This document shows positions 43,955-52,592 of a stretch of 64,000 bases of DNA, in pieces. The DNA comes from Hymenobacter norwichensis DSM 15439 (GTDB taxonomy: Bacteria; Bacteroidota; Bacteroidia; Cytophagales; Hymenobacteraceae). The stretch spans positions 248,001 to 312,000 of the forward strand of contig NZ_ATVL01000011.1 in assembly GCF_000420705.1 (NCBI RefSeq). Reading direction: 5' to 3'. A program made the translations under genes and the position numbers. Under the pieces are notes generated by a model. The model searched no databases, was not told the DNA's origin, and worked only from the letters and a program-made list of their open reading frames with translations. The stretch's first letter is position 1, and every line of letters begins with the position of its first letter.

Positions 43955-46291
43955 TTACTCCAACGACCGTTCACGGAACAGCACAAAGCCGATATGAGCG
44001 AAAACGCCGAACTGGTGGTCGGGGTCATCGTAGTGGATGAACTGGAGGGACGCTGGGCCAACGGGTGTTTGGTACACCAAGCCCGTCATGGCAGTAAGGT
44101 AGGGGCGGCTAACGGTGGTACCACGCTTAGCAACAACTGGGTTGAAATCCTGCTGCTCCCAAGGCCGGAACAGGGTGTGCGCGTATACCTCACTGCGCCA
44201 CTCCAACGAGCCTAATATAGCCTTGATGTAACGCAAGCCCACCGCTGCATAGGCCGTACCCCGGTACCGGTCCAGAAACAGAGTGCGCGAATCGGGCAGA
44301 GGCAGGAAGGCTGCCGCCGATGTCAGAGACGAGCGGTACGTGGCAAATGGCCCCTGGGTGGTAGCCACTGCGTCGATAGTATAGCCCCAGGCGTGGACGC
44401 GGCGTCCCACCGAATCAACTTTATGAAATGTGAAATATTGCTCGATGTACAACCGGCTCTGGAGCCACTGGTGGTTTTTGGTACGGTCGGCTAGGCCATT
44501 GGCCGTTGAGCCGGCTTTGTAGTTTTCCTCAGCTAGTACACCGCGCAACGAGAATTCGGCCCGGCGGCCGCTCACCGGATATTGCCGCCGGTTCAGGGAG
44601 TTGCGCTGAAACTGAAGGGCTCCGGTTACGCCCGTTACATTGTTCTTGTCCAGGGTGGCGTCGCTGCTGATTTCGTTGGTGTTAGCAAACCGGTCACGGT
44701 TCGTAAACAGCCCCCCACTCAGAATGTAGCGGCTGCGGTAGTTGGGGCTGTAGCCAATGGCTACGCTGGTTTTCAGGTCGCGCTGCTGAAGCTGGGTGTT
44801 TTGGGCAGTACTACCTAGCAGGCCTCCCGTATCTTGGTAGTTGAAGTTGTTGAACGTAATGCCGGGCTCCACATAAAACGGATGGTTGCCCGGAATGCTG
44901 ATGCGGAAAGTGCCCTGTGCTCCGTTGTAGAATCGTCCGATGGTGGCGTTGGCCTTCACCGTATACAGAAACCGGTTGAGGTAGCGGTAGGCTCCACCTA
45001 GGTAAAAGTTGCTCATAGAACGCGACGACAGCAGCACCCCCAAGTCGGTGGTCAAATTGCTGTTCTGGCGCGCATCTAGGTTCAGCGTGTAGCCTTGCAG
45101 TTTGCTGTCGTAGCGGACACGTGGGTACACGTTGTTGAAAAAATCGTTGTTCACGAGCCGGTAGTACCCTTCCTCTATGTCGCCGGGAGAATAAGTAGTA
45201 CCGGTTTTCTGGAAGAAACGACGCACAAACTCCTGCTGCTGCGCTGGTACGCCTTGCACGGTTATCTGCTTGAACTCCGGTTTGGGGGCCCGCTCCTGAA
45301 ATGCCCGGCGCCGCTGCTGCAACGCCAAGGTATCCTCGCGCCGCGGGATGCGGCTGAGCAACTGGTCGAGTTTTTTCTCAGTAGCTTGGGTGCCTAGCAC
45401 CACCAACTGCTTCACCTTGTTGAAGTCGGCTGCCGTAAATTCATCTATTTTCGGCTGAATAAAAATGCCATTCGGGCCTACTGATGTGGTATCGGCTCCG
45501 TTGAAGCCCACAAACAGCAGCGTATTGGCCAGCAGGGCGTCGTCTTTTTCCTTGGGGTATTTATTGAAGGCCACATCACCCACATTCACCCCGATAATGA
45601 TGTCGGGCTTGAATTCTTGCCGCATTACGTCGGTTGGGAAGTTGTCCACTACCGCCCCATCGAACAGGTAACGGCCATCGGGCTGCCGGATGGGCCGGAA
45701 GGCTAGCGGAAAGGCCATGGAGTTGCGCACCGCATCGGCCAATGACCCATCGCGCTGCACTACGCGCTGGCGCGTAAACACCTCGGAGGCTACACTGCGG
45801 TAAGGCACCATTAGCTTGTTGAAATCGTAGCCGGATACAGCCCCGGCTGGGGCCAACATAGTGGATAGTACGTAGTTAAGGGTTACGTCGTCGACTAGCT
45901 TAGGCGTCACACGGGCTTTCAGCGTCGAGTCGATGGCTAGGCGCAAGTGCAGGGCGGCCGGATTGTAGTCGCCGTCGTAATAGTTGTATACCTTTCCTTC
46001 CAGCGGATCACCCGACACCCAGTTCTGGAAATCAGGCTTGAGTACAATTTCTTCTATTTCCGCCGGCGAATACCCAGCTGCGTACATGGCGCCCACAATG
46101 GCTCCCATGCTTGTGCCCACAATGTAATCGATGGGAATTCTGTTTTTCTCTAGCACCTTCAGCACGCCCACGTGTGCCAAGCCTTTGGCTCCGCCACCAC
46201 TAAGTACTAATCCAACCTTTTGAGCATGAATAGCTTGGCTATTCCATAAGGTTGTAATCAGCAAGATGATAAGAAGGTAGTGTTTACGCAT
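43955..46291 (-). CDS. Patatin-like phospholipase fused to POTRA and Omp85-type barrel
   Basis: 778 residues. Signal peptide to about residue 23 (SQAIHAQ). Patatin domain: SGGGAKGLAHVGVL (oxyanion), GTSMGAIVG (Ser61) and FDGAVVDNFP (Asp211), so the Ser-Asp dyad is intact. One POTRA-like segment follows (FKQITVQGVPAQQQEFVRRF), then a 16-strand-type beta-barrel ending in FGVFAHIGFVLFRERSLE. This matches the FplA/PlpD type Vd family, which secretes or displays the lipase. It should be in the outer membrane. The -7 box at 46458-46465 lies upstream. Confidence 0.93.
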   Translation of the reverse strand: MRKHYLLIILLITTLWNSQAIHAQKVGLVLSGGGAKGLAHVGVLKVLEKNRIPIDYIVGTSMGAIVGAMYAAGYSPAEIEEIVLKPDFQNWVSGDPLEGKVYNYYDGDYNPAALHLRLAIDSTLKARVTPKLVDDVTLNYVLSTMLAPAGAVSGYDFNKLMVPYRSVASEVFTRQRVVQRDGSLADAVRNSMAFPLAFRPIRQPDGRYLFDGAVVDNFPTDVMRQEFKPDIIIGVNVGDVAFNKYPKEKDDALLANTLLFVGFNGADTTSVGPNGIFIQPKIDEFTAADFNKVKQLVVLGTQATEKKLDQLLSRIPRREDTLALQQRRRAFQERAPKPEFKQITVQGVPAQQQEFVRRFFQKTGTTYSPGDIEEGYYRLVNNDFFNNVYPRVRYDSKLQGYTLNLDARQNSNLTTDLGVLLSSRSMSNFYLGGAYRYLNRFLYTVKANATIGRFYNGAQGTFRISIPGNHPFYVEPGITFNNFNYQDTGGLLGSTAQNTQLQQRDLKTSVAIGYSPNYRSRYILSGGLFTNRDRFANTNEISSDATLDKNNVTGVTGALQFQRNSLNRRQYPVSGRRAEFSLRGVLAEENYKAGSTANGLADRTKNHQWLQSRLYIEQYFTFHKVDSVGRRVHAWGYTIDAVATTQGPFATYRSSLTSAAAFLPLPDSRTLFLDRYRGTAYAAVGLRYIKAILGSLEWRSEVYAHTLFRPWEQQDFNPVVAKRGTTVSRPYLTAMTGLVYQTPVGPASLQFIHYDDPDHQFGVFAHIGFVLFRERSLE

Positions 46292-47058
46292 ATGTAAAAG
46301 TCAAAAAAGAAAGCTCCGCAGCAAGACAGCGCGTTTCCTACGCACTGCTTGGTAGCAGGTTGCGCCAATAAAAGGCAGAAAACTTATTCCAGCAAGAGCA
46401 GCCAGCGGATGAGGCTTTTTCAACGACGACCTCCGTTTTCTACTAGTACTAGTTCTGCAAAGGTAGAGCCGCAAGCAGGAAGGATAACGCACAATTAGAT
46501 TACTATAAATTAGAAGTTGATAACCCGACTTCAACGCTAATAGATATAGTGCAGCCAAAGAGCTAGCCGAGTGCCTACCTAAGCTTATCCGCCAGCGCAA
46601 CTCAGCTAAACACTACCATTAAAGCAGGGCATTACATCCAGCGCCACCAGTTAAGCGAAAGCAGGTGCATAGGTCGCCTTGGAAACTGCTGAAGCAGGCA
46701 TGGCGAGCTTTTATGAACAAGTTTTGTAGCCTGGTCTAGGAAGTAAACAACAGTGGTTGCACCGATCATGTGGCCTATCACACTATTGTTGAGCTACATT
46801 ATAAATGCATTTGGTGGTAGGCAGATAGAGGATAATAAATTATGGACTGTTATTGTACTTTACAGTTAAAAGTTTGAAGGCAAAATAGGGATGTTAACCG
46901 AGCGTATGAGATACGTTTGTAAATGCATTATATTGTACCGGCTTGGAATAATGGCCTTGTTTAGCCAAGGGTAAGTGGCGGTGCTGTATGCAGTTGTAAT
47001 GCGGTTCGGTTGGTTGATTCTTGGATTATTTTGATTTGATACTTCAATCTTTCTTGTT
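46292..47058. other. 767-base AT-rich intergenic region
   Basis: Divergent space between the patatin gene (-) and the PA14 protein gene (+). It contains the TACCTTTG box at 46458-46465 on the minus strand. Open frames here (46301-46600 and 46866-47207, both minus) lack family features and are probably spurious. I see no repeats or RNA genes in it. Confidence 0.5.
46458..46465 (-). promoter_or_regulatory. Bacteroidota -7 box of the patatin gene
   Basis: TACCTTTG on the minus strand matches TAnnTTTG, about 165 bases upstream of the ATG at 46291, predicting a long leader. Confidence 0.5.
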
Positions 47059-48648
47059 GTGCGAAACTTACTGTTCCGTTCTATAATCAAACTTAGCTTA
47101 TGCGGCGGAGTGCTGGTAGGCTTATCATCAGCAGCTACTCTCGGGCGAGCTGAATCAGGCGATACGCCTGGGGTTGCCGTGGTGCAAGGTGCGGGTACTG
47201 GCCTCACGGCTTCTTACTTCCGCAACGGTACGTTGGCCGGCGTTCCAGTGCTAACCCGAATCGATCCGGCTATCGATTTCCAATGGGGTGCTGGCTCGCC
47301 TGGCCCCGAGGTGCCCGCCGACAATTTCTCGGTGCGGTGGGAAGGGTTGCTGGCGGCTCCGGCTACTGGCCGCTACAAGTTTTCGGTGCAAACTAGTGAA
47401 GGGGTGCGCATGTGGGTGAACGGCAAGAAGGTGCTGGACACCTGGGACGGCAAAAAGAACAGCGGGGAAGCGCCTTTGGCCATTGCTAACCTGGCAGCGG
47501 GCGAAAAAACGTCTATCAAGCTAGAGTACTTCGACCAGGAAGGCGACGCCCGCATTCAACTGCAATGGACACCCCCTGGCCAAGCCGAGCAAACTATTCC
47601 GTCGGGTAACTTGTATCCGCTGGGCTCATCTCTCGCCCCTGATCCGGCTGGGGCTAATCCGGCCGTGGCTGCAAAGCCTGCGCCAGCTGCCAAACCTGCT
47701 GCGGCCGAAGTGAAAGCTCCCAAGGCCGTAAAGGAACCGAAAACCGCTAAGGATGCGGCAGTAGCTGCTGCGCCAACCGCCAAACCGGCCGCCACTAAGC
47801 CTGCTGCCAAACCAGCCGCTGAGCCCAAGCCTGCTCCCGCTCCTAAATCAGTAGCCGCCGAGCCCAAACCCTCACCTGCCTTTGTGCCAGGTGTGTACAC
47901 CCTGAAAGTGCGTACCGATGAAAAACCATTGGAACTAGCCGACCAGACGCAGGTAAATGCCGCTGCAAACCCACTGGGCGCAGCTGCTCCCAGCACAGTG
48001 CCACAGTGGAGCATCGAGCCGGCCGGTACGGGCTATTACCGCATTGCCGTGCAAGGTGGGCGCAAAGTGCTAGAGGTACTGGGTAGCGCTACTTCTAATG
48101 GTACGCCCCTCAGCTTGTGGCCTTTCTACAGTGGCAACAATCAGCTGTGGGCCATTGAGCCTCTTGAGGATGGCTATTACAAGCTCACCGCCAAGCACAG
48201 TGGCAAAGCCGTGACGCTTAATACCCCCGAGGAAGGAGGACTGCAACAGCGCCGCTACGCCAACCGCCCCACCCAGCAATGGAAGCTGGAAGCCGCTACT
48301 CCGGTGGCCCTAATTCCTGCAGGTGCAGTACCCAGCAGCACGCCCAGCGTAGGCGCCAACCAGTTAAGCGTGTACCCGAACCCCAGCAATGGCGTGATGC
48401 AGATGTCATATCAGCTGGGAGTTGAGCAGCCCCTTGGCTGGGTGCTATACAACCAGAGTGGCATTGCCGTACGGGTATCCGACTACCGGCGCCAGACGGC
48501 CGGTGGGCACCACCAAACCCTGGATTTCCGCAGCTTGCCTGCCGGCGACTACTACCTGAACCTGACAGTAGGAACCATAAACACCAAGCACCCGGTAAGT
48601 ATCCGGCGGCCGGCGGCCGAGGCTCCCGCTACCACTGCCGCCGAATAA
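47059..48648 (+). CDS. T9SS cargo with PA14 and ricin-type lectin domains
   Basis: 529 residues from GTG at 47059; no ATG in frame nearby. Signal peptide about 1-31, then a PA14 domain (about 45-195: GLTASYFRNGTLAG, RYKFSVQTSEGVRMWVNGKK, IKLEYFDQEGDARIQLQWTP), a long Ala/Lys/Pro linker (about 200-275), a ricin-B-like lectin domain (about 275-415, QLWAIEPLEDGYYKLTAKHS with QQW boxes) and a sorting domain (LSVYPNPSNGVMQMSYQLG). Both domains usually bind sugars. No catalytic domain is present, so it may be an adhesin or carbohydrate-binding surface protein. Confidence 0.87.
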   Translation: MRNLLFRSIIKLSLCGGVLVGLSSAATLGRAESGDTPGVAVVQGAGTGLTASYFRNGTLAGVPVLTRIDPAIDFQWGAGSPGPEVPADNFSVRWEGLLAAPATGRYKFSVQTSEGVRMWVNGKKVLDTWDGKKNSGEAPLAIANLAAGEKTSIKLEYFDQEGDARIQLQWTPPGQAEQTIPSGNLYPLGSSLAPDPAGANPAVAAKPAPAAKPAAAEVKAPKAVKEPKTAKDAAVAAAPTAKPAATKPAAKPAAEPKPAPAPKSVAAEPKPSPAFVPGVYTLKVRTDEKPLELADQTQVNAAANPLGAAAPSTVPQWSIEPAGTGYYRIAVQGGRKVLEVLGSATSNGTPLSLWPFYSGNNQLWAIEPLEDGYYKLTAKHSGKAVTLNTPEEGGLQQRRYANRPTQQWKLEAATPVALIPAGAVPSSTPSVGANQLSVYPNPSNGVMQMSYQLGVEQPLGWVLYNQSGIAVRVSDYRRQTAGGHHQTLDFRSLPAGDYYLNLTVGTINTKHPVSIRRPAAEAPATTAAE

Positions 48649-48666
48649 GCGGATTCTGTTAATGCT

Positions 48667-48897
48667 GTGGCAGTGCTGATTAAAGAACTGAGGGCTAATC
48701 TTATATTACTGGCTATTAGCACACTGCTGATGCTTATAGAAGTGAACCTAGACTACCGGGATAGTACTTCGAGTGAAATCGTCGAAGCTGTAATTCTGCT
48801 TCCGCCATTGTACCTGCTCGCGGTATTGGCCCCGTTACGATACGTTGTACTAGGCGTTGCTTGGGGAATGCGCCAAGTGGTAAGCGCCATAAAGTAA
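48667..48897 (+). CDS. Possible small membrane protein (76 aa)
   Basis: GTG start at 48667, 18 bases after the previous stop. Residues form two hydrophobic stretches (LILLAISTLLMLIEV and VILLPPLYLLAVLAPLRYVVLG) with a polar middle (DYRDSTSSEIVEA). No family is recognised. It is plausible as a real small membrane protein translated with the upstream gene but could be spurious. Confidence 0.35.
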   Translation: MAVLIKELRANLILLAISTLLMLIEVNLDYRDSTSSEIVEAVILLPPLYLLAVLAPLRYVVLGVAWGMRQVVSAIK

Positions 48898-48940
48898 GCA
48901 CGCAGGAGTACTAACGGCCGCTTCATCAAGATAAGCAGCC

Positions 48941-48999
48941 AACACAAAAAGAGGAGGAGCTGGTAACATTGCGTTACTAGCTTCTCCTCTTTTTGTGTT
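48941..48999. terminator. Bidirectional terminator, 27-bp stem
   Basis: Arms 48941-48967 and 48973-48999 pair over 27 positions with two G-T wobbles and a 5-nt loop. The flanking A/T runs provide T-runs on both strands. It lies between 48667-48897 (+) and the PLD gene (-). Confidence 0.92.
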
Positions 49000-49012
49000 G
49001 TATATCAGCTAT

Positions 49013-49756
49013 TTAAGGTATGTTAAATACTTTCATTTGCTCCCAAAGTCGCTCAAACTCTTGGCAGTAGCGTTGCGTCAATGTGTGGTCGTCGGTGATA
49101 AGCAGATTTTCGAGGTTGTGTTCGGCCGCCGACCGGGTCCAGTTGTAGGAACCGGTGAGTACCGTGCGGCAGTCGGCTACCGCAAACTTGTGGTGCATGT
49201 GGTACTCGGAGTGGTCGATGCGGGTGGGAATGCCCGCCGCAGCTAGTTGCCGGACATCAGAGCCCCGGTCCAACAGCTTTTCGTTGTCGGTGAGTAGGCG
49301 CACGCGCAGTCCTCGGCGGTGCGCAGTTAGGAGGGCATCGGTCAGCCGGTCGTCGGCTACCGTGAACACGCACACATCCAATTGATGCGCCGCCTGTTTG
49401 ATGAAGCGCTGAATGGCTGCCACGCACTCGTCGCCGGGACTGAAATGCACTTCAGAGCGGATAGCTCTAGCGGGCGGGGCTGCTGGCGGCAACAGCAACG
49501 CACTGGCCGTTTCCAGCCATTCCACCACGGCTTTATCTTGAAAGCTGTTAAAGCGGGAACGGGCAAGGTTAAACAACTCGTGGCGCAACTCATGCAAATC
49601 GGTGCCGTGCTGCCCGTGTTCCGCAAGTTGCTGCCGAAGCTGCCGCGCCTCCTGCTGGCTTAGGGTAGAGTCAGCGAAGGCGCGCGCGAAATGGCGTAGC
49701 AATTCGGTTGTGGCTACCGACAGACGACGGCCTGTACCGTCCTGATTATTGGGCAT
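49013..49756 (-). CDS. Phospholipase D-like nuclease family protein
   Basis: 247 residues. A helical N-terminal region of about 95 residues (LLRHFARAFADSTLSQQEA and on) precedes a single PLD domain with YHMHHKFAVADCRTVLTGSYNWT, giving the HxKxxxxD-type site (His, Lys, Asp) and an N-W-T end. One HKD motif suggests a dimer, as in Nuc/Zucchini-type nucleases and cardiolipin hydrolase-like proteins. No signal peptide is present, so it is likely cytoplasmic. The N-terminal region is not recognised. Its substrate may be nucleic acid or lipid. Confidence 0.85.
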   Translation of the reverse strand: MPNNQDGTGRRLSVATTELLRHFARAFADSTLSQQEARQLRQQLAEHGQHGTDLHELRHELFNLARSRFNSFQDKAVVEWLETASALLLPPAAPPARAIRSEVHFSPGDECVAAIQRFIKQAAHQLDVCVFTVADDRLTDALLTAHRRGLRVRLLTDNEKLLDRGSDVRQLAAAGIPTRIDHSEYHMHHKFAVADCRTVLTGSYNWTRSAAEHNLENLLITDDHTLTQRYCQEFERLWEQMKVFNIP

Positions 49757-49835
49757 ACATAACAGACGGTGGAGTGAAAGAATGCAGCAAACTCAACAGC
49801 CACAACTTACGCAAACAAGCCGTAGAATTCGTGAA

Positions 49836-51038
49836 TCAGGAAAAAGCCTCTGCTAAAGCGGGCTTACGGACGGTAGCGTGCTGCACTTGCTGCTGAGCAG
49901 CTAACAGTGCTTTGGCGTAGGGCTCGTGTAGTACGCGCAACGGTGGCCCATCGGGGCGCAGTACAGCATCCCAGAGGCCTGAACGGTGCCATTCCCGGTC
50001 CAGGAAATCCCAGTCGGGCCGGTCGAGGATGGGGTAGAGGCACACGCCCCACAGCGGAATCCCCATTTTCAGCGCGGCGGCACATTCGCGCCCAATCATT
50101 TCCATCCAAACAGGCCGGTCTACACCGGGGTGGCTGGTTTCAGTGAGTACAATGGGGCAGCCATACCGCTCGTGGGCCATAGCCAGCAGGTGGCGCAACG
50201 GCTTCCACTGCGGGTGAGCGGGCTGGTCGTTCCATGGAATGCGGTGGTGCGGGTCCAGCTCCCACTGGTTGTCGTAATAGAAATTGAAGCCTAGCATGTC
50301 CAGGTACTCGGGGCGGCCGCCCAGCTCGGGGCACAGCCGGCCCGCCAGCATATCCACCGACTGAAATTGGTGCGACGTGTACTCGGCCATGCGCTGCCGC
50401 TCAGCACGTTTGGCGCCGGGCTTAGGTACGATGTTGATAAGCGGCTCGGTGGTTAGAATCCGCACATTGGGGTCCACTTCGCGCATAGCGGCCACGCCCT
50501 CAATATAGGCGCGCATTAACCCACGCTTCACTTCCCAACCTTGGCCCACGCAGTAAGGCGAAGTGCCGCGCACGTCGCCACCCAGCCAGCTCATAAAGCT
50601 TACCTCGTTGATAGGCGTTACAATTAGTTCGCCCTCGGGCTGCTCGTCGCGGTAGAACTGCACAAAGGCCCGGCACAGCGCCGCGAAACGCCGCGCAAAC
50701 AGCGGGTGTAAAGGGGTCATGTCGTCGGGGTAACCGAAGTGGCAGATGTCCCAGAGCTGCTGAATGCCGTGGCGGCGGCCAGCGGCCAGCATGTCGCGTA
50801 CGGTGCTCCAGTCGTACTGATACGGCACTTTCTCGATTTGGCTCCAGCGGATACCCTCTCGCACCGTGGTCAGGTTGTACTGCTGCAAATCCTGGTAGTC
50901 CTGGTCAATGAGCTGCAAGTGGCCGGTGAGGGGCAGAAAATCGACACGGTTGCCGAAACAGTTGAGTTGGTCGGTACATTCGTAACCGGCCATCCAGAAC
51001 GATTGAAACGGATTCGAGCGAGTAGTAGCAGGCGGCAT
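49836..51038 (-). CDS. GH1-like glycoside hydrolase (paralogue of 33460-34794)
   Basis: 400 residues from the ATG at 51038, with no signal peptide. FWMAGYECTDQLN, REGIRWSQIEKVPYQYDWST, DICHFGYPDD, LIVTPINEVSFMSWLGG (Glu in PINE), CPIVLTETSHPGVDR (candidate nucleophile Glu) and PLWGVCLYPILDRPDWDF correspond to the same GH-A elements as the paralogue, at moderate identity. Substrate unknown. It has no linked GMC gene here. The start codon follows the hairpin at 51064-51089. Confidence 0.78.
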   Translation of the reverse strand: MPPATTRSNPFQSFWMAGYECTDQLNCFGNRVDFLPLTGHLQLIDQDYQDLQQYNLTTVREGIRWSQIEKVPYQYDWSTVRDMLAAGRRHGIQQLWDICHFGYPDDMTPLHPLFARRFAALCRAFVQFYRDEQPEGELIVTPINEVSFMSWLGGDVRGTSPYCVGQGWEVKRGLMRAYIEGVAAMREVDPNVRILTTEPLINIVPKPGAKRAERQRMAEYTSHQFQSVDMLAGRLCPELGGRPEYLDMLGFNFYYDNQWELDPHHRIPWNDQPAHPQWKPLRHLLAMAHERYGCPIVLTETSHPGVDRPVWMEMIGRECAAALKMGIPLWGVCLYPILDRPDWDFLDREWHRSGLWDAVLRPDGPPLRVLHEPYAKALLAAQQQVQHATVRKPALAEAFS

Positions 51039-51061
51039 AAGGTCGGGAATAGGGTAGAAAA

Positions 51062-51092
51062 ACGGCGTCAACCCGGTTGAGCTGACGCCATT
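51062..51092 (-). terminator. Terminator of the CDF transporter gene
   Basis: On the minus strand, GGCGTCA and TGACGCC (51083-51089/51064-51070) form the stem, followed by GTTTTTCT. It lies 80 bases after the CDF stop and upstream of the GH1-like gene on the same strand. Confidence 0.75.
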
Positions 51093-51172
51093 TTAACTGT
51101 AGAAGCCAAGATAAAGTTGGAATCAGCCTGAAACTAACCCTGCTCCAGCAAGTTGCGCCGGAATTGTGAGCT

Positions 51173-52135
51173 TTAAATCTGCGGAGATACTGCCGACGAA
51201 TCAGAAGCCAACGGTGCCCGCTGCTTACCTGCAATGGACTTGGCTTCAATGAAAATGCGCTTAAATTCAGGAAACTTAGCTCGTACTACATCTTGCAGCC
51301 GACTAACGGCCTGTTCTACTTCATTAGCCGACAGGTGGTCTTGGAATTCCACGTCGAGTGCCAATACCACGTCATGCGGGCCCATGTACATAGTAAGTGG
51401 CCGCCGAATAGCTTCTACGGCGTGGTCTTGGCGGGCTAAGGCTTCCAGTTCATCCAGCGTGGCATCATCTACGCCTTCGCCTACTAGCAAGCCTTTGGTC
51501 TTATATATCAAGAAAATAGCTACTGAAACGAGCAGGAGCCCAATGCAAATAGACGCGCCGCCATCGAAATACGGATTGTTCAGCAGATGCCCGAAGTACA
51601 CGCCCACCAAGGCAATGGCCAAGCCCGTTAGGGCCGCCAAATCTTCCATCAGGATAGCGAAAACCGAAGGGTCTTTGCTACGACCCAGCGTTTCCCAGAA
51701 GCCAGCATCACCCCGGTCTTTGTTGAACTCGCGGAACGCCAGGAAGCAGGAAATGCCCTCGAATACCAAAGACAGCCCCAAAACCACGTAGTTCCAAGTG
51801 GGGTCGGTGATGGGGGAAGGGTGCTTGAGGTGTTCTATACCCTCGTAGAACGACATGCCGCCGCCCACCGAAAACACCAGGATAGCCACAATTAATGACC
51901 AGAAATACAGCTCCTTACTGCGCCCAAATGGATGGCGGGAATCAGCAGGTTTTTCCGATTGCTTGACCCCAAACAGAATTAGCAGGCCGTTGCCACTGTC
52001 TACCAACGAGTGAATGCCCTCGGAAAGCATGGCCGAGCTACCGGTAAAGAAGGCGGCCACAAACTTGGAAATGGCAATAGCGACGTTAGCCCCGATGGCC
52101 CCGTAAATGGCAACTTTAGAACCCCCAGCAGACAT
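51173..52135 (-). CDS. Cation diffusion facilitator (CDF) family transporter
   Basis: 320 residues, six TM segments within about 1-205 and a cytoplasmic C-terminal domain (about 210-300). TM2 has the HxxxD metal site in SEGIHSLVDSGNGLLILF, then DSRHPFGRSKELYFWSLI; TM5 has FAILMEDLAALTGLAIAL. It should export Zn, Co, Mn or Fe in exchange for protons. A truncated copy of its first 55 residues lies just upstream (52232-52450), on the same strand. Confidence 0.92.
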   Translation of the reverse strand: MSAGGSKVAIYGAIGANVAIAISKFVAAFFTGSSAMLSEGIHSLVDSGNGLLILFGVKQSEKPADSRHPFGRSKELYFWSLIVAILVFSVGGGMSFYEGIEHLKHPSPITDPTWNYVVLGLSLVFEGISCFLAFREFNKDRGDAGFWETLGRSKDPSVFAILMEDLAALTGLAIALVGVYFGHLLNNPYFDGGASICIGLLLVSVAIFLIYKTKGLLVGEGVDDATLDELEALARQDHAVEAIRRPLTMYMGPHDVVLALDVEFQDHLSANEVEQAVSRLQDVVRAKFPEFKRIFIEAKSIAGKQRAPLASDSSAVSPQI

Positions 52136-52231
52136 GAAAATGTGGTTGGTGAAGCCCGAAGACAGGAACGGGTTGTCGGTGGTACGCAGCCAGGCAGAAC
52201 GAGGTTAGCTGCTGCCTAGCAATAATGGAGC

Positions 52232-52450
52232 TTATGCAGAAGTAGTAGCTATTTTCATCTTGTGGCGCTGGCTGCGGCTCATGCCAAACAGAATCAGCAG
52301 GCCGTTGCCACTGTCTACCAAAGAGTAAATGGCCTCGGAAAGCATAGCAGGGCTATCCGTGAAGAAAACAGCCGCAAATTTGGAAACAGCAATGGCCCAG
52401 TTGACGCCAACGGCTCCGTACACCACTCTTTCAGAAGAGTTGCTTGCCAT
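52232..52450 (-). pseudogene. Truncated duplicate of the CDF transporter N-terminus
   Basis: 72 residues. Residues 4-57 align with the N-terminus of the gene at 51173-52135 (SERVVYGAVGVNWAIAVSKF... LVDSGNGLLILFG), then end in an unrelated MSRSQRHKMKIATTSA tail. The HxxxD His is Tyr here (EAIYSLVDSGN), so the metal site is lost. It looks like a partial tandem duplication that is decaying or has been kept as a tiny membrane protein. Confidence 0.72.
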
Positions 52451-52592
52451 GCCTCAGGAGATAAAACCGCCAGAATAGCCTAGCTTCTTAGGCGTATGCA
52501 GCCGTTAACTACAAAGTTCACCCATGAACTGCCCGCCAAGCAGGGCGGATATCACTCGAACAATCTGCTTTTATCTGACTTTTACCCCTCAT

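Noticed and set aside
46301..46600. Open frame on the minus strand in the 767-base gap
   Set aside because: Low-complexity basic/Leu-rich text with no family features, and the patatin promoter box lies inside it.
46866..47207. Minus-strand frame overlapping the PA14 gene start
   Set aside because: It is antisense to a real signal peptide and has no homologous motif.
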